This document shows positions 11,174 through 21,675 of a stretch of 64,000 nt of DNA, piece by piece. This DNA comes from Gordius sp. MW1 (Eukaryota; Nematomorpha; Gordioida; Gordea; Gordiidae). Every line of letters begins with the position of its first letter. Within the stretch, counting starts at the first letter, position 1. A program made the position numbers and the translations under genes. The stretch lies in assembly GCA_964036665.1 (NCBI GenBank), contig OZ038530.1, positions 5,084,001-5,148,000 on the forward strand, in the 5' to 3' direction. The notes under the pieces are model-generated. The model saw only the letters and a program-made list of their open reading frames with translations, was not told the DNA's origin and searched no databases.

Positions 11174-12889
11174 TAGTGTTTCGATCTCGTCTCGGTCTCG
11201 AAAACAAAATCTCGCCTCGTCTCGGGAGCGATTATGAAAATCTCGATCTCGTCTCGTCTCGGTCTAAAAAAATCTCGGTCTCGTCTCGACGAGAATTCTC
11301 GTCTCGTCTCAACTTTAAAAAAAATATATATGGAATAAAAATTTCTCCTGTTTTATTAAAAATATTATATAAGTGTTAAAGAATCGAAATGACCAACTTT
11401 TATATCTTTTGAAAAAATTTAATTTACACTTTTTAAGATTAGCGGGACACGACATTTCATTGACAATATAAAGATATATATTAATTCATAAAGATAACAT
11501 TTTTTAAGAAAAGTTCAGACTAAAAAAACTATAAATAAATTTGAAGTAAAAAAAAATAAATTTTATTTTTCAAGCAAATTATAACATTTGTATCAAATTC
11601 TCTGTGTCAGTTAACTAGAAATAGACTTAGAAAATTATAAGCTCGCTTATAGGTGAAGTTGCATAATTGGGCAAATTGAGACCCTTTAGAAACCCTGGCT
11701 AAAAAAGTAGACCTTAACATATTTAAGGCAAACGTTTAAGTCCATTGATATAACCGTCATAAATTATAGTCCATAATGTTAATTGCATGTTTTTTATAGC
11801 GTTATAAACCACAAAGTGCAATTGACTTTTAATGATAATATTATTATTTACATAATTGATAACTAGTGGCACTACTAAACGTTGTAAAAATGAAAATAAA
11901 AGCAGCATTATTATAAGATTAAGAACATAAAGTTGTACACTTTGCATTAAAGTGCATGTATTTAAATTCAGGTCAAAAATTATTATAATCAAATTTATAT
12001 TCCACATATTACCTTCCAATACTAACTTTGCCATTAAATAGTTATATTTATCGAATACAGTATAGTTTCGTGTATTTATTTTATATTGCACAATTATAGA
12101 AATTAGTAAATTTGAATGCACCTGCCAACCCAGCTTATAATGAAAAGTAATGCATTTGAATACAAAACTATGTATTTAAATGTCTTATTAAGGTTCAAAA
12201 ATTTGGGACGTTTACTACTAGTTGAAGCATAAAAACTTCTACAAAACTCATGATTTAAGATTTAATCTATAATGGTGGCATTAAATACTCTTATGTACTT
12301 TTGAAATCGTTTGGTAGGTGCTCAAAAATATCGAGCCACCTCATTACAACTTGTATAATTATTCGAACTCATTGATCACCAGTTTATAACCACCGCATCA
12401 TGCAGGATGAGTAAATGCGAAATTTAAATATGGTCTAGTGATATTTACAAAACTCATTATAAGTTTAAAATTTTGTAATATTTAATAATGCTATGGATAC
12501 AAACATGTGATAAGTATATTATAAAATTATTCACATTCCCTAAAGTCAACCATATTTAAGTTAATGATTGCCAAATTTTAATCTTTTAGCAAAAATATAT
12601 AAAATTTAATACACTAAGGAATTTTTTTAATATTAAATATATTCCATACATATTGATTTACACTTAATACCTTAAATTTAAATCATGCAAATTAAAATAT
12701 ACAATAATTTGCTAAAATCTAACGATCAATAAAAAGTCTATATCTCGCCGAAAAAATCTCTTATCGTCTCGTCTCGACATCAAAATTCTCGTCTCGATAT
12801 TGACTCCATTTTTCAAATTCTCGTCTCGTGGTCTCGGTTTTTCGAGACAAGACTAGACCGAGACTATTCTCGGTTTTTCCGCATCACTA
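11174..12889 (+). mobile_element. CGAGA-family hAT-like non-autonomous element, copy 1
   Basis: The left end starts TAGTGTTTCGATCTCGTCTC and the right end finishes CGGTTTTTCCGCATCACTA. Both ends carry arrays of TCTCGTCTCG (11174-11310 and 12740-12870) with opposite-orientation motifs at the right. The 1.7-kb interior matches copy 3 (36832-38430) throughout, including ACTTTGTGGTTTATA-type sequence on the minus strand. The 8 bp on either side (ATATCGCA and TAGGCGCA) only share CGCA, so the target duplication is not clear. The 132-codon minus frame at 11723-12121 lies in the AT-rich interior and has no protein-like features. Confidence 0.75.
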
Positions 12890-13393
12890 TAGGCGCATCA
12901 GGAACAGTCAAAACAATCGAATAAAATGTCCGCTAAGTGATCCTAAAGTTTTGTAAAAAATCAAGGTTATTTCGACAAAAAAGTTACCTCAAATTTATTA
13001 GCACTACAATGGATTGACAACTGTATAGTCAGCATGTTATCGAATTGTCATGGAACCCAGACTATAAAAATAAGCGGAATGAGTTCAAGCAACTAGGTGA
13101 AGTCGAGAATACAAGTTGATTGCCCGTTTATGGTTAAAATGTACAATAGATATACGGGTTGGGTGGATAGATTTGACTAAAATATTTCTTCTACAAAGAT
13201 TTCTTATAGGGGAAAAATGGTATCTGCCCTTGATTGTCTTTAGCATAAACGCGGCTTGTCAAAATGTGTGCCAAATTTACGATTCAAAAATGAGTATATT
13301 TCATTCTATAACTTTAGAAGATCAATAGTAGTGTTTTATTCAAAATATTTAGTTTTTAACCCAAAAGAAGTGTTTGCTTTGCTTTAACAAGAT
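12890..13393. other. Spacer between two CGAGA elements, no gene recognised
   Basis: About 500 bp with a chance 70-codon frame (13116-13328). No domain, repeat or RNA was recognised. Confidence 0.4.
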
Positions 13394-13849
13394 TAGTGAT
13401 GCGGAAAAACCGAAAAAAATTCCGGTCTTGGCTTGTCTTTGAAAAACTGACCCGAGATCGAGACGAGAATTTTGATGTCGAGACGAGAGGATACGAGATT
13501 TCTTCGGCGAGATCTTGACTTTTATTGATCGTTAGACTTTAGCAAATTATTGTGTATTTAATTTGCATTTACATTTAAGATATTAAGTGTAAATCAATAT
13601 CTATGGAATATATTTAATATTAAAAAAATTCATAAGTTTAGTCAATATTATACATTTTTGCCAAAAATTAAAAATTTGGTAATCATTTAGTATGGATGGC
13701 CCTTAGAGTATGTTAATAATTTGATAATATATATATCACACATTTGTGTCCATAGCATGATTAAAATATCTGAAAATTTTAGGCTTAAAATGAGTTCTGA
13801 TGGACTAAAATTTGAATTTTGCAGTTTCTCATCCTCACTGATGCGGTAA

Positions 13850-14002
13850 CATGGGCGGGGATGGCAGGGAGGGGCGGCTGCCCCCCCCTATCGAAAAAAT
13901 TGTAGACATTTAATATATTTATGGCTTATATTAATGAAAATTATTTTGCCCCTCGCTAAATTATTATTGCACCCTACTAAATCCAATCCTGGCCACTCCA
14001 TG
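13850..14002. mobile_element. G-rich MITE, diverged copy
   Basis: Begins CATGGGCGGGGATGGCAGGG and ends CCTGGCCACTCCATG. Flanks TGCGGTAA and TACGATAA agree at 6 of 8 positions, consistent with an old 8-bp duplication. It is inserted in the CGAGA element. Confidence 0.6.
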
Positions 14003-14083
14003 TACGATAATATTAAATTGATGGTCAATAAGTGTAAATAATAATTATTCAAGTTATTCTAAGGTGGCTCGAGACTTTGAGCA

Positions 14084-14162
14084 CCCTAGCACATGGGCGT
14101 ACGCAGGTTTTGAATTAGAGGGGGGCAGATTAAAAAAAAAATTTTTCTAAAATTTTCCTGAG

Positions 14163-14200
<38 letters not shown>

Positions 14201-14377
14201 TCTCGACTATTTGGAGGGGGGAAGCCACATTAGGGTGGGGCAGAGCCTAATGAGGGTGGGGCAGAGCAAAATTAGGGGGGGGGGGCAAAACAAATTTTTT
14301 TTTAATTCTTGAGGGTTTTTGTATTGAAAAAATCTTATTTTTAAAATTAGGGGGGGGCATACGCCCATGCCCTAGCA
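14084..14377. mobile_element. G-rich MITE with perfect 8-bp duplication
   Basis: The body is 14092-14369 with inverted ends CATGGGCGTA / TACGCCCATG and flanks CCCTAGCA on both sides (14084-14091, 14370-14377). It contains a 30-plus A run, GGGTGGGGCAGAGC repeats and G runs. No coding capacity. Confidence 0.8.
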
Positions 14378-14489
14378 TCATTTGTGCCTGCCATACGATT
14401 TCAAAAGTATAATTGAGTATTCGATGACACCGTAAGATTTAATTATGAGTTCTCTAGAAGCTTTTGTGATTATGTTCGAGAATGCGTTA

Positions 14490-17400
14490 ATGTCGCTAAA
14501 GAATAAATAGTAAATTTAAAGCAAGCAGCGGGCAAAGGGTTTATAACCTTTACCAAGTTTTTACGCCTATCAGAGGCAAAAAAAAACCATTTAACAATAT
14601 CTCCTAACAGTTATTTTCATGACAATCCAACTGTTGAATACCAAACATCAAAATAGTTGCCATTTTACTCTACTACAGGTTTATCCCAAATATCCATAAT
14701 CCTTCTATACATGAACACAAACTCCACAACCCAAACCGGAATCTGCCCAGTCTGCTACAGGTTAGCTTCAATTACCCTCTCTAATTTGATTTACGTTCAC
14801 GGTCCATTAAAACAGAGGTGCCCAGGCTCTGGAAAACATCCAGCAGCTACAGTCCCCAAGAGGTCTACCTCTACTCACAACCATTTATTACATAATACCT
14901 ACTCCCCGCTCGAAACCACCACCATCAATACATATTCAGACATTCCTCATTCTCCTGTTAACAGGATTCTAAAAAACATCCCTAAAGGTGCCAGACATCA
15001 AGTTCTAAGTGCCCTTACTGATGCCATCTCAAACCTCTCTAAGGACCCAAGCAGCACCCTCCATTGGGCCAACCTTTTTCAATTTACTTCCCGTGTCCTT
15101 TCAATACCACCATCAAATTACAAAGGTACCCTCTCGAATTGGGTTAAACAAAACTCAGCAAAATGGGACGTTTCATCACCCCCCATTATCTACGAGCCAC
15201 ACATCCATAAGATTACATCAGTTCAACAAAGAGCCAAACGGGTTTCCTCAAAACTCAACCACTTTGACATACAGGGTGCCCTTCGCCTGGCCAATTCAGA
15301 CTGCAAAATTTCCCCAGACACTCAAGAAACTTTCGAATCTTTACAAACTAAACACCCTGAAAGAAATGGCTCCCAATTTCCCCCTACAATCAACTCCCCC
15401 TTCAAGGACTTCACATCGCCCGAAATTCTCGAGGCTATCGGTTCTTTTAAAAAATCCTCAGTAGGTTCTGGTTTAGACGGCTTCCGTGCTTCACATTTAA
15501 TAGAATTAACAAGACCTCACATTGACAGGTCTGGCCTCTTCACATCCACCCTAGCAACCTTCCTTAACCAGGTTATTAAAGGCTTAGTACCTGACGCGAT
15601 CTCTCCCTATTTTTTTGGGGCCACCTTAATATCTCTTACCAAACCTGATGGTGGCCTTCGTCCAATTGCCATGGGTTCAATTTTTAGACGCATATGCTGC
15701 AAACTTATCATTGCACGAGTAAAATCCGACATTGCAGATCAATTAGCTCCTATCCAACTAGGTTTCGGAACCAAGGGTGGTTGTGAAATCGCCTCTCACG
15801 CTGTTCGCATAGCCCTAGCCCATCCCGACCATTCGATCCTAGCTAAGATTGACTTCAAAAACGCATTTAATACGATCTACAGGTCACACTTCTTAACCGA
15901 GGCTTACAAATCTCTTCCCGAGTACTCCATTTTCCTTAACGCGTGCTACGCTTCTACTTCCATGCTCAACTTTAATTCCAAAATAATTGCATCGAGTGAC
16001 GGCATTCAACAAGGAGACCCGCTAGGCCCCCTACTATTCTGCCTAGGTATAAAGTCCCTGACTGAAGACCTAGCCTCTAAATATAATCTATCACTCAACT
16101 TGTGGTACCTAGACGATGGTACCATCAAGGGAAATGCCGAAGACGTCAAAGAAGCCCTCTCTTATCTAGAAGTCGAGGCTTCAAAAATTGGTCTCCATCT
16201 AAATCATAGCAAGACCGAGGTTTGCAAAAACAATACTGACTCTTTAAGCCTAGACCCATACTTTGACGCTTTCAAACATATTCACCCTAACGAACTAACG
16301 CACTTAGGATCTCCCGTAGGTGGCTCACACCCTTGTAATAAGTCACTAACAGAGACAATACAAAAACTAGTAGAAATCAAACCCCTCCTTTCTTACTTGC
16401 CAGCCCACCAGGCTTTCTTTTTAATTAAAAACTGCTATTCTTTACCTAAGATAAATCATATCTTCAGGTCATCCACCTCATTTTTAAATCCTAATGCTCT
16501 ATCTATATTCGACCAAAAACTCAAAGGTGTAGTCGAGGAAATCACAAACCTTTCTTTTACAGGGTCCCAATGGAAACAAGCGTGTCTCCCCACAAAATAT
16601 GGTGGTTTGGGCCTGAGATCACCCCCTCTAGTAGCTTTGTCGGCCTTCATCTCGAGCCGACTTTCAGCCAAACCAATCATCGACAAAATAATCGATCAAC
16701 CAGATCCCTTTACCCAAATCGCTCTCGACATGTGGAGCTCTTTGTCCGACCCTAACACTCCATTCCCTACCATAAACTCTCAAAAAAGTTGGAACACTCC
16801 TCTCTACGACCATGCCCTTAAAACTCTTATATCGGGCGCTTCGTTGGAGGAGTTACCAGCTTTAAGAAGTTTTGCATCAAGGTCCGGCCACGAGTGGTTG
16901 GAGGCCATCCCAAGTCGGACCCATGACCTTCAACTCTCCAACAACGAGTTCAGGATCGCAACAGGGCTCCGCCTAGGTTGTGATATAGTTGCCCCCCATC
17001 AATGCAACTTATGTGGCTCATCTGTAGGTACAAAAGGTCATCACGGCCTACATTGCAAATTTAATAAGGCCAGATTTTTACGTCACACATCTGTTAATGC
17101 TCTTCTACAGAAGACATTCAATAAGGCTGGCTTTCCCTCCCAATTGGAGCCTAATGGTCTTTGCCTTAGCGACAAGAAGAGACCCGATGGACAGACTCTC
17201 ATCCCATGGGCAAAAGGGCTATGTTTAGCATGGGACTACACTTGTCCGGATGCCTTTGCACCCTCAAACCATAACAAAGACCCCCTTGTCGATTCTGAAA
17301 GAATAAAGTCAGCTAAATACGCAGAACTTAATTCCTCACTCCTTTTCTGCCCTATAGTGACCACTACCCTTACAACCATAGGGCCTAAAACCCAAGCCCT

Positions 17401-17580
17401 CCTGAAAGAATTGGGGCGCCGTTTAGCTGCCAATACCCTTGACAAAAGGGAAACTTTTTTTTTAAAACAGAAAATCGGAATTATAATTTGTCATTTCAAC
17501 GCGATCGCAATTTTTGAATGTTTACCTCGCATATAATTTTTATAGTTTGTTTAATAATGTAGCGCCATCTATATTTTGTA

Positions 17581-17636
<56 letters not shown>
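14490..17636 (+). mobile_element. Near-complete RLE-type non-LTR retrotransposon with poly(A) tail
   Basis: A 5' leader of about 150 bp, one long ORF (14657-17536), a 45-nt 3' leader-like tail ending TATATTTTGTAC, and an uninterrupted A tract of about 55 (17582-17636). Host CGAGA-element sequence resumes right after the A tract. The left border is approximate because the host segment is diverged there, and no certain target duplication could be delimited. The intact frame and long homopolymer tail suggest a young insertion. Confidence 0.8.
14657..17536 (+). CDS. Reverse transcriptase / restriction-like endonuclease polyprotein
   Basis: An intact 959-aa frame. Residues ~30-64 hold a CPVC...H...C zinc-finger-like cluster. 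RT motifs follow in order: GSGLDGF (about 270), SLTKPDGGLRPIA (about 325), the catalytic KIDFKNAFN (about 396), QQGDPLGPLLF (about 455) and YLDD (484-487). The C-terminal third has a cysteine/histidine cluster, CNLCGSSVGTKGHHGLHC (about 785-803), then a PD...D motif (KRPDG near 841, WDYTC near 858) as in the restriction-like endonucleases of R2/R4/NeSL-type elements. No apurinic endonuclease is present at the N terminus. Its role would be target-primed reverse transcription: the endonuclease nicks DNA and the RT copies the element RNA. No stop or frameshift is seen. The first ATG is used here; a start at the next ATG (residue 19) is equally possible. Relatives sharing the C-terminus lie at 21792-22805, 38998-39900 and 53252-53458. 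Confidence 0.85.
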   Translation: MPFYSTTGLSQISIILLYMNTNSTTQTGICPVCYRLASITLSNLIYVHGPLKQRCPGSGKHPAATVPKRSTSTHNHLLHNTYSPLETTTINTYSDIPHSPVNRILKNIPKGARHQVLSALTDAISNLSKDPSSTLHWANLFQFTSRVLSIPPSNYKGTLSNWVKQNSAKWDVSSPPIIYEPHIHKITSVQQRAKRVSSKLNHFDIQGALRLANSDCKISPDTQETFESLQTKHPERNGSQFPPTINSPFKDFTSPEILEAIGSFKKSSVGSGLDGFRASHLIELTRPHIDRSGLFTSTLATFLNQVIKGLVPDAISPYFFGATLISLTKPDGGLRPIAMGSIFRRICCKLIIARVKSDIADQLAPIQLGFGTKGGCEIASHAVRIALAHPDHSILAKIDFKNAFNTIYRSHFLTEAYKSLPEYSIFLNACYASTSMLNFNSKIIASSDGIQQGDPLGPLLFCLGIKSLTEDLASKYNLSLNLWYLDDGTIKGNAEDVKEALSYLEVEASKIGLHLNHSKTEVCKNNTDSLSLDPYFDAFKHIHPNELTHLGSPVGGSHPCNKSLTETIQKLVEIKPLLSYLPAHQAFFLIKNCYSLPKINHIFRSSTSFLNPNALSIFDQKLKGVVEEITNLSFTGSQWKQACLPTKYGGLGLRSPPLVALSAFISSRLSAKPIIDKIIDQPDPFTQIALDMWSSLSDPNTPFPTINSQKSWNTPLYDHALKTLISGASLEELPALRSFASRSGHEWLEAIPSRTHDLQLSNNEFRIATGLRLGCDIVAPHQCNLCGSSVGTKGHHGLHCKFNKARFLRHTSVNALLQKTFNKAGFPSQLEPNGLCLSDKKRPDGQTLIPWAKGLCLAWDYTCPDAFAPSNHNKDPLVDSERIKSAKYAELNSSLLFCPIVTTTLTTIGPKTQALLKELGRRLAANTLDKRETFFLKQKIGIIICHFNAIAIFECLPRI

Positions 17637-17642
<6 letters not shown>

Positions 17643-17844
17643 GTATGCCCCTTAAATTTTTGAACCTTAATAAGACATTATTTAAATACTTTTGTCATGT
17701 GCATTACTTTTTACATTTTAAACTGGGGTTGGCAGGTGCATTTAAATTTTCTACAATTTCTATAAATGTGGCAATTGTGCAATATAACAAAATATACGAA
17801 CTTATACTGTATTGAATAAATAAGTAATTAATAACGAAGTTAGT

Positions 17845-17975
17845 CCCCCCGAGCACGTGACTCGCGCACTATATAAACGCGTTACACCAACTCCATCGCA
17901 TTCGCTTCTTATTTTGTTCCCACGCATTTACGCATTCTGCCCCCCTCTTTTTACCACTCGATATTTACCTCCAAA
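17845..17975 (+). promoter_or_regulatory. 5' terminal repeat and promoter of the gag/RT/RH retroelement
   Basis: Starts CCCCCGAGCACGTGACTCGC, contains an E-box CACGTG (17854-17859) and a strong TATA box ACTATATAAACGCG (17868-17881), and continues as a pyrimidine-rich leader to the gag ATG at 17991. The same ~130-bp block occurs three more times on the minus strand at 21091-21675. Directly before it the sequence is interrupted CGAGA-element DNA. Confidence 0.7.
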
Positions 17976-17990
17976 ATTTTTCCCCCCTAC

Positions 17991-18716
17991 ATGACTAAGT
18001 CAGCCGGGAACCGTGGTAAAGACGGGGATACAACTCCACTCAGCCCTAGCGGCTCCTCTTTGGGCCCTGTCAGAGCAGGGGTACCCGCTGGGGGCCCTAA
18101 CGAGCTAATAGCGCAGCTAGTGGAGTTCCAGAAGGAACAAGCCAAAACCAACCAAAAGATGGCCGAAGCGAATCAGCGTCAAATCGACGCAATGCGGGAG
18201 ATGCTGCAATCTTCTCTCACTGTTATGGGCAACTTAGCCATTCGAGAAGTACCACCAAACACTCTGCAACCGATCACTCCCGCAACCATGCAGGTCTTGC
18301 CAGCACCGGAAATACCTAAGACCCCGGCAAATGTGTATGACGATATCATAAAACACACACAAGGGCTAGACGCCCTGCTTAAGGATCCGGACCAAAGAAT
18401 ACAAAAGCGAGACCGACATGAGGCCAAATATGCAATAGAAATGACAAAGGCCTGTACACCTCACACACCCATGGAGGTCCTTACCACCCACGATAAGCAG
18501 CTAAAAACGTTATGTCTAGCTATAAAATACAACTGGGCCACCGCTATAAAAACGGACACAAGCTGGTTAGCAGAAATGGGATGGGCAAATGTCGACATTG
18601 AAAGAAGCGCCCCCAAATCACCGAAAAAATCGTTTTTTCGAGGCGCTGGCAGGGGCCGAGGCAGCAAGCCGGGCCGACACTTCACGAAGAACGCGGCCCC
18701 TGCCCCGCGTTCGTAA
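17991..18716 (+). CDS. Gag-like protein of the integrase-less retroelement
   Basis: 241 aa. A low-complexity Ser/Gly/Pro N-terminus is followed by a predicted coiled coil rich in Glu, Gln and Lys (about residues 38-75), a central region with an NVYDDIIKHTQGLDALLK segment, and a basic Gly/Arg tail (RGAGRGRGSKPGR, about 217-230) suited to RNA binding. No zinc knuckle is present. It begins 140 bp after the TATA box and overlaps the pol frame by 128 nt in a different frame. The position and the basic tail argue for a nucleocapsid-type structural protein. Assignment as gag is by context, because I do not recognise the family by sequence. Confidence 0.6.
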   Translation: MTKSAGNRGKDGDTTPLSPSGSSLGPVRAGVPAGGPNELIAQLVEFQKEQAKTNQKMAEANQRQIDAMREMLQSSLTVMGNLAIREVPPNTLQPITPATMQVLPAPEIPKTPANVYDDIIKHTQGLDALLKDPDQRIQKRDRHEAKYAIEMTKACTPHTPMEVLTTHDKQLKTLCLAIKYNWATAIKTDTSWLAEMGWANVDIERSAPKSPKKSFFRGAGRGRGSKPGRHFTKNAAPAPRS

Positions 18717-20625
18717 ACTCCTAAAACAAACGGTTAACAATTGGGGTTACGGGCCTTCGGGCGAACCGACCCTAAACGGTGGCGAGAATATCGAGTCTCC
18801 CAGGTGGTGGCGACAAATCGTAAATTTCTTAAGGGAGACTCGCCGATTAATATTCTCGCCTCCCAAACCAACAGACGAACCGGAAGATACACAACCGGAT
18901 CCGCTGCCACCTCGCACATACCCAGTGCCACCGCCAGACACTTCAGCAAGGGTAAACCCCACGGATGAGCCGCTCGATACCGATCAAGGGTCAAGCTTAA
19001 TACCATCGCTCATCAACCACCACAAAGTCCTCTTCCGATGGGGAAAAGAGGCAGCTAGCAAGAAGCCCACGGGGCCGCTAGATATAAAAACCACGAGGCT
19101 GAAGCCTCATCCAATGATGTCGCAGTTCACATTGGATATAGCCTTCAACGGCTTTAAACCCCCCCTGAACTTAGCCAAAATCAGGGCAAATGGTGGCTTG
19201 TTCAAGCCCAACAGGGGGGGTTGCATATCGAAAGGCAGTCCAAGCTATTATACCGCCATGAAAGAATCGGGGGTTGTTTCTGAGACGCAAGCGCTCGCGA
19301 TCACCTCCGCAACATTTTTCATAGCCAAGAGCAACGGGGACGCCCGAGTCATCACAGATATGTCGGAAGCCTCAAAAAACTTCCACCATCTCCCAGTGAA
19401 GTTGGCGACCATTCCGTTGACAGCAAAGCAGTTAGCAACAGCTAACTTCGCCGCCAAGATTGATCTAAAGGCGGCATTCTTCAGCATTCCCCTCCACAAA
19501 AATTATAAACGTTATTGTGGCTACAAGTGGAGGGGAAAAGCGTACCAATACAATGTCTTACCAATGGGTGCCTCGTTTTCACCATACGTACTGCAAACTA
19601 TCGTTGCAGATCTGGTCAAATCGGCAGTTACACGATGTAACTACAACGTATATCTCGACGATATACTGATCTTCGCCAAAGACGAAGACCACGTCATTAC
19701 CGACCTAGGCAACATAGCCCAAATGGCAGCTGATTGGGGGTTGACCATCAATACCAGCAAATCATCCTACACGGCTGAAACCAAAATCAAGTACCTGGGC
19801 ATGGTCCTAGACTTCACCACGCACACAGTCAAATGCACTCCTGAGACACAACAGCGCCTTCGTTACGCAGCCGATATCCTCTTCCTTTTCCTGGCCACAC
19901 CAAGGCCACCAGAGGACTACGCACTGCTAGAAGCTCTGGGCATCCTCAATTATTTTTACTACAACCTAACGGGGATGCCGAAGCTATTCACCACGTTTTA
20001 CTCCCTGTCCACCGGCAACGGTACCAGTCACGACAGACCCGCTGCCTACAAAAAACTGGAAGGATGTCTAGCGTTACTCACTCAAGTCATCCCGCTACAC
20101 AGGGAGCACGACACTATCATTTATGCGGATGCGTCAGACACCCACATCGGCATCGCATGGGGAGACATCAAATTTTCAGTATCGTTCGAAGCAGCCGCTC
20201 AAGCTATTGGGCTCGAATGGATCAATACGAGCCACATAACGGCCACAGAGACACTAGCCGCCATTTATGCATACTTGCACGCAATCCACAATGGTTTCCG
20301 CTACCCGAAGGTGTTTACAGATTCCATGACGGCGTATTTCGTACTCCGAAAAGGCGGCTCAAATTCACCCATCGTAGAGAAGATAATAGCGTACTTTGTT
20401 GCATCATACGACGCCTCTCACCTGTTGAGGCTACATTTCAACTTAAGATGGGTATCAACGACCGAGAACCCGGCGGACGAACCGTCACGCGTATTCCTAC
20501 CTCTCACACGTTATGCCGTACCTGAGCAACTTCCCAACACGGAGGATCTAGATCTACTGAATATAGGGAACGACGAGAGCGAAATAGACCTGGGTTTCTG
20601 GGAAAGCGAAATCCTGGAGAGCGAG
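18589..20625 (+). CDS. Pol: DIRS/Ngaro-like reverse transcriptase plus RNase H
   Basis: The open frame runs to 20700, but the native pol sequence stops at 20625, where it is joined to an inverted gag fragment. The RT domain (about residues 240-440) has VITDMSEASKN, KIDLKAAFFSIPLHKNYKRY (about 290), LPMGASFSPYV and YLDD (355-358). RNase H (about 510-640) shows the acidic series YADASD (512), TETLAAIYAYLHA, FTDSMTA and NPADEPSR (627). The order RT-RH and these motif spellings resemble DIRS/Ngaro rather than Ty1/copia. No protease, integrase, tyrosine recombinase or methyltransferase domain follows: after RNase H only about 50 residues remain before the stop, judged from the other copy at 21676-21791. 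The first ATG lies inside gag, so translation could start there or by frameshift. Confidence 0.8.
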
Positions 20626-21088
20626 AGGCCTTTGTCATTTCTATTGCATATTTGGCCTCATGTCGGTCTCGCTTTTGTATTCTTTGGTCCGGATCCTTAA
20701 GCAGGGCGTCTAGCCCTTGTGTGTGTTTTATGATATCGTCATACACATTTGCCGGGGTCTTAGGTATTTCCGGTGCTGGCAAGACCTGCATGGTTGCGGG
20801 AGTGATCGGTTGCAGAGTGTTTGGTGGTACTTCTCGAATGGCTAAGTTGCCCATAACAGTGAGAGAAGATTGCAGCATCTCCCGCATTGCGTCGATTTGA
20901 CGCTGATTCGCTTCGGCCATCTTTTGGTTGGTTTTGGCTTGTTCCTTCTGGAACTCCACTAGCTGCGCTATTAGCTCGTTAGGGCCCCCAGCGGGTACCC
21001 CTGCTCTGACAGGGCCCAAAGAGGAGCCGCTAGGGCTGAGTGGAGTTGTATCCCCGTCTTTACCACGGTTCCCGGCTGACTTAGTCAT
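20626..21088 (-). pseudogene. Inverted, truncated copy of the gag gene
   Basis: The minus strand from the ATG at 21088 repeats gag residues 1 to about 154 essentially without change. The copy then breaks at 20626 and is fused head-to-head with the pol end of the plus-strand element. The reading frame continues artificially through antisense pol (to 20504). Confidence 0.85.
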
Positions 21089-21090
21089 GT

Positions 21091-21675
21091 AGGGGGGAAA
21101 AATTTTGGAGGTAAATATCGAGTGGTAAAAAGAGGGGGGCAGAATGCGTAAATGCGTGGGAACAAAATAAGAAGCGAATGCGATGGAGTTGGTGTAACGC
21201 GTTTATATAGTGCGCGAGTCACGTGCTCGGGGGTTTACCCAATAAAAATTACTAACTCGTACACTACAAATATGTCATAAAAAAGCGAAATTTTGGAGGT
21301 AAATATCGAGTGGTAAAAAGAGGGGGGCAGAATGCGTAAATGCGTGGGAACAAAATAAGAAGCGAATGCGATGGAGTTGGTGTAACGCGTTTATATAGTG
21401 CGCGAGTCACGTGCTCGGTCTGGGAGAAGGGTTATGCCCTTCTTCCAGATCCCCTGGTTACGCAATTGTTTCACCAGGGGCTTTTATTTTACCCAATAAA
21501 AATTACTAACTCGTACACTACAAATATGTCATAAAAAAGCGAAATTTTGGAGGTAAATATCGAGTGGTAAAAAGAGGGGGGCAGAATGCGTAAATGCGTG
21601 GGAACAAAATAAGAAGCGAATGCGATGGAGTTGGTGTAACGCGTTTATATAGTGCGCGAGTCACGTGCTCGGGGG
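21091..21675 (-). repeat. Three tandem terminal repeats of the retroelement with two hairpins
   Basis: Copies at about 21091-21233, 21288-21418 and 21542-21675, all on the minus strand, each containing the TATA box and E-box of the 5' repeat. They are separated by a shared 54-bp spacer (CGCTTTTTTATGACATATTT onward). Between the second and third copies there is an extra ~66 bp with two hairpins: stem CCCCTGGT/ACCAGGGG (21449-21480) and stem AGAAGGG/CCCTTCT inside TCTGG/CCAGA (21420-21450). Read on the minus strand the order is pol end, repeat, spacer plus hairpins, repeat, spacer, repeat, gag start. Confidence 0.75.

Noticed and set aside
11723-12121. 132-codon minus frame in a CGAGA element
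   Set aside because: Composition follows AT-rich DNA, and the sister copies do not keep the frame open.
18179-18685. Antisense frames across gag
   Set aside because: Shadows of the gag coding sequence; the same shadow appears in the inverted copy at 20652-20900.
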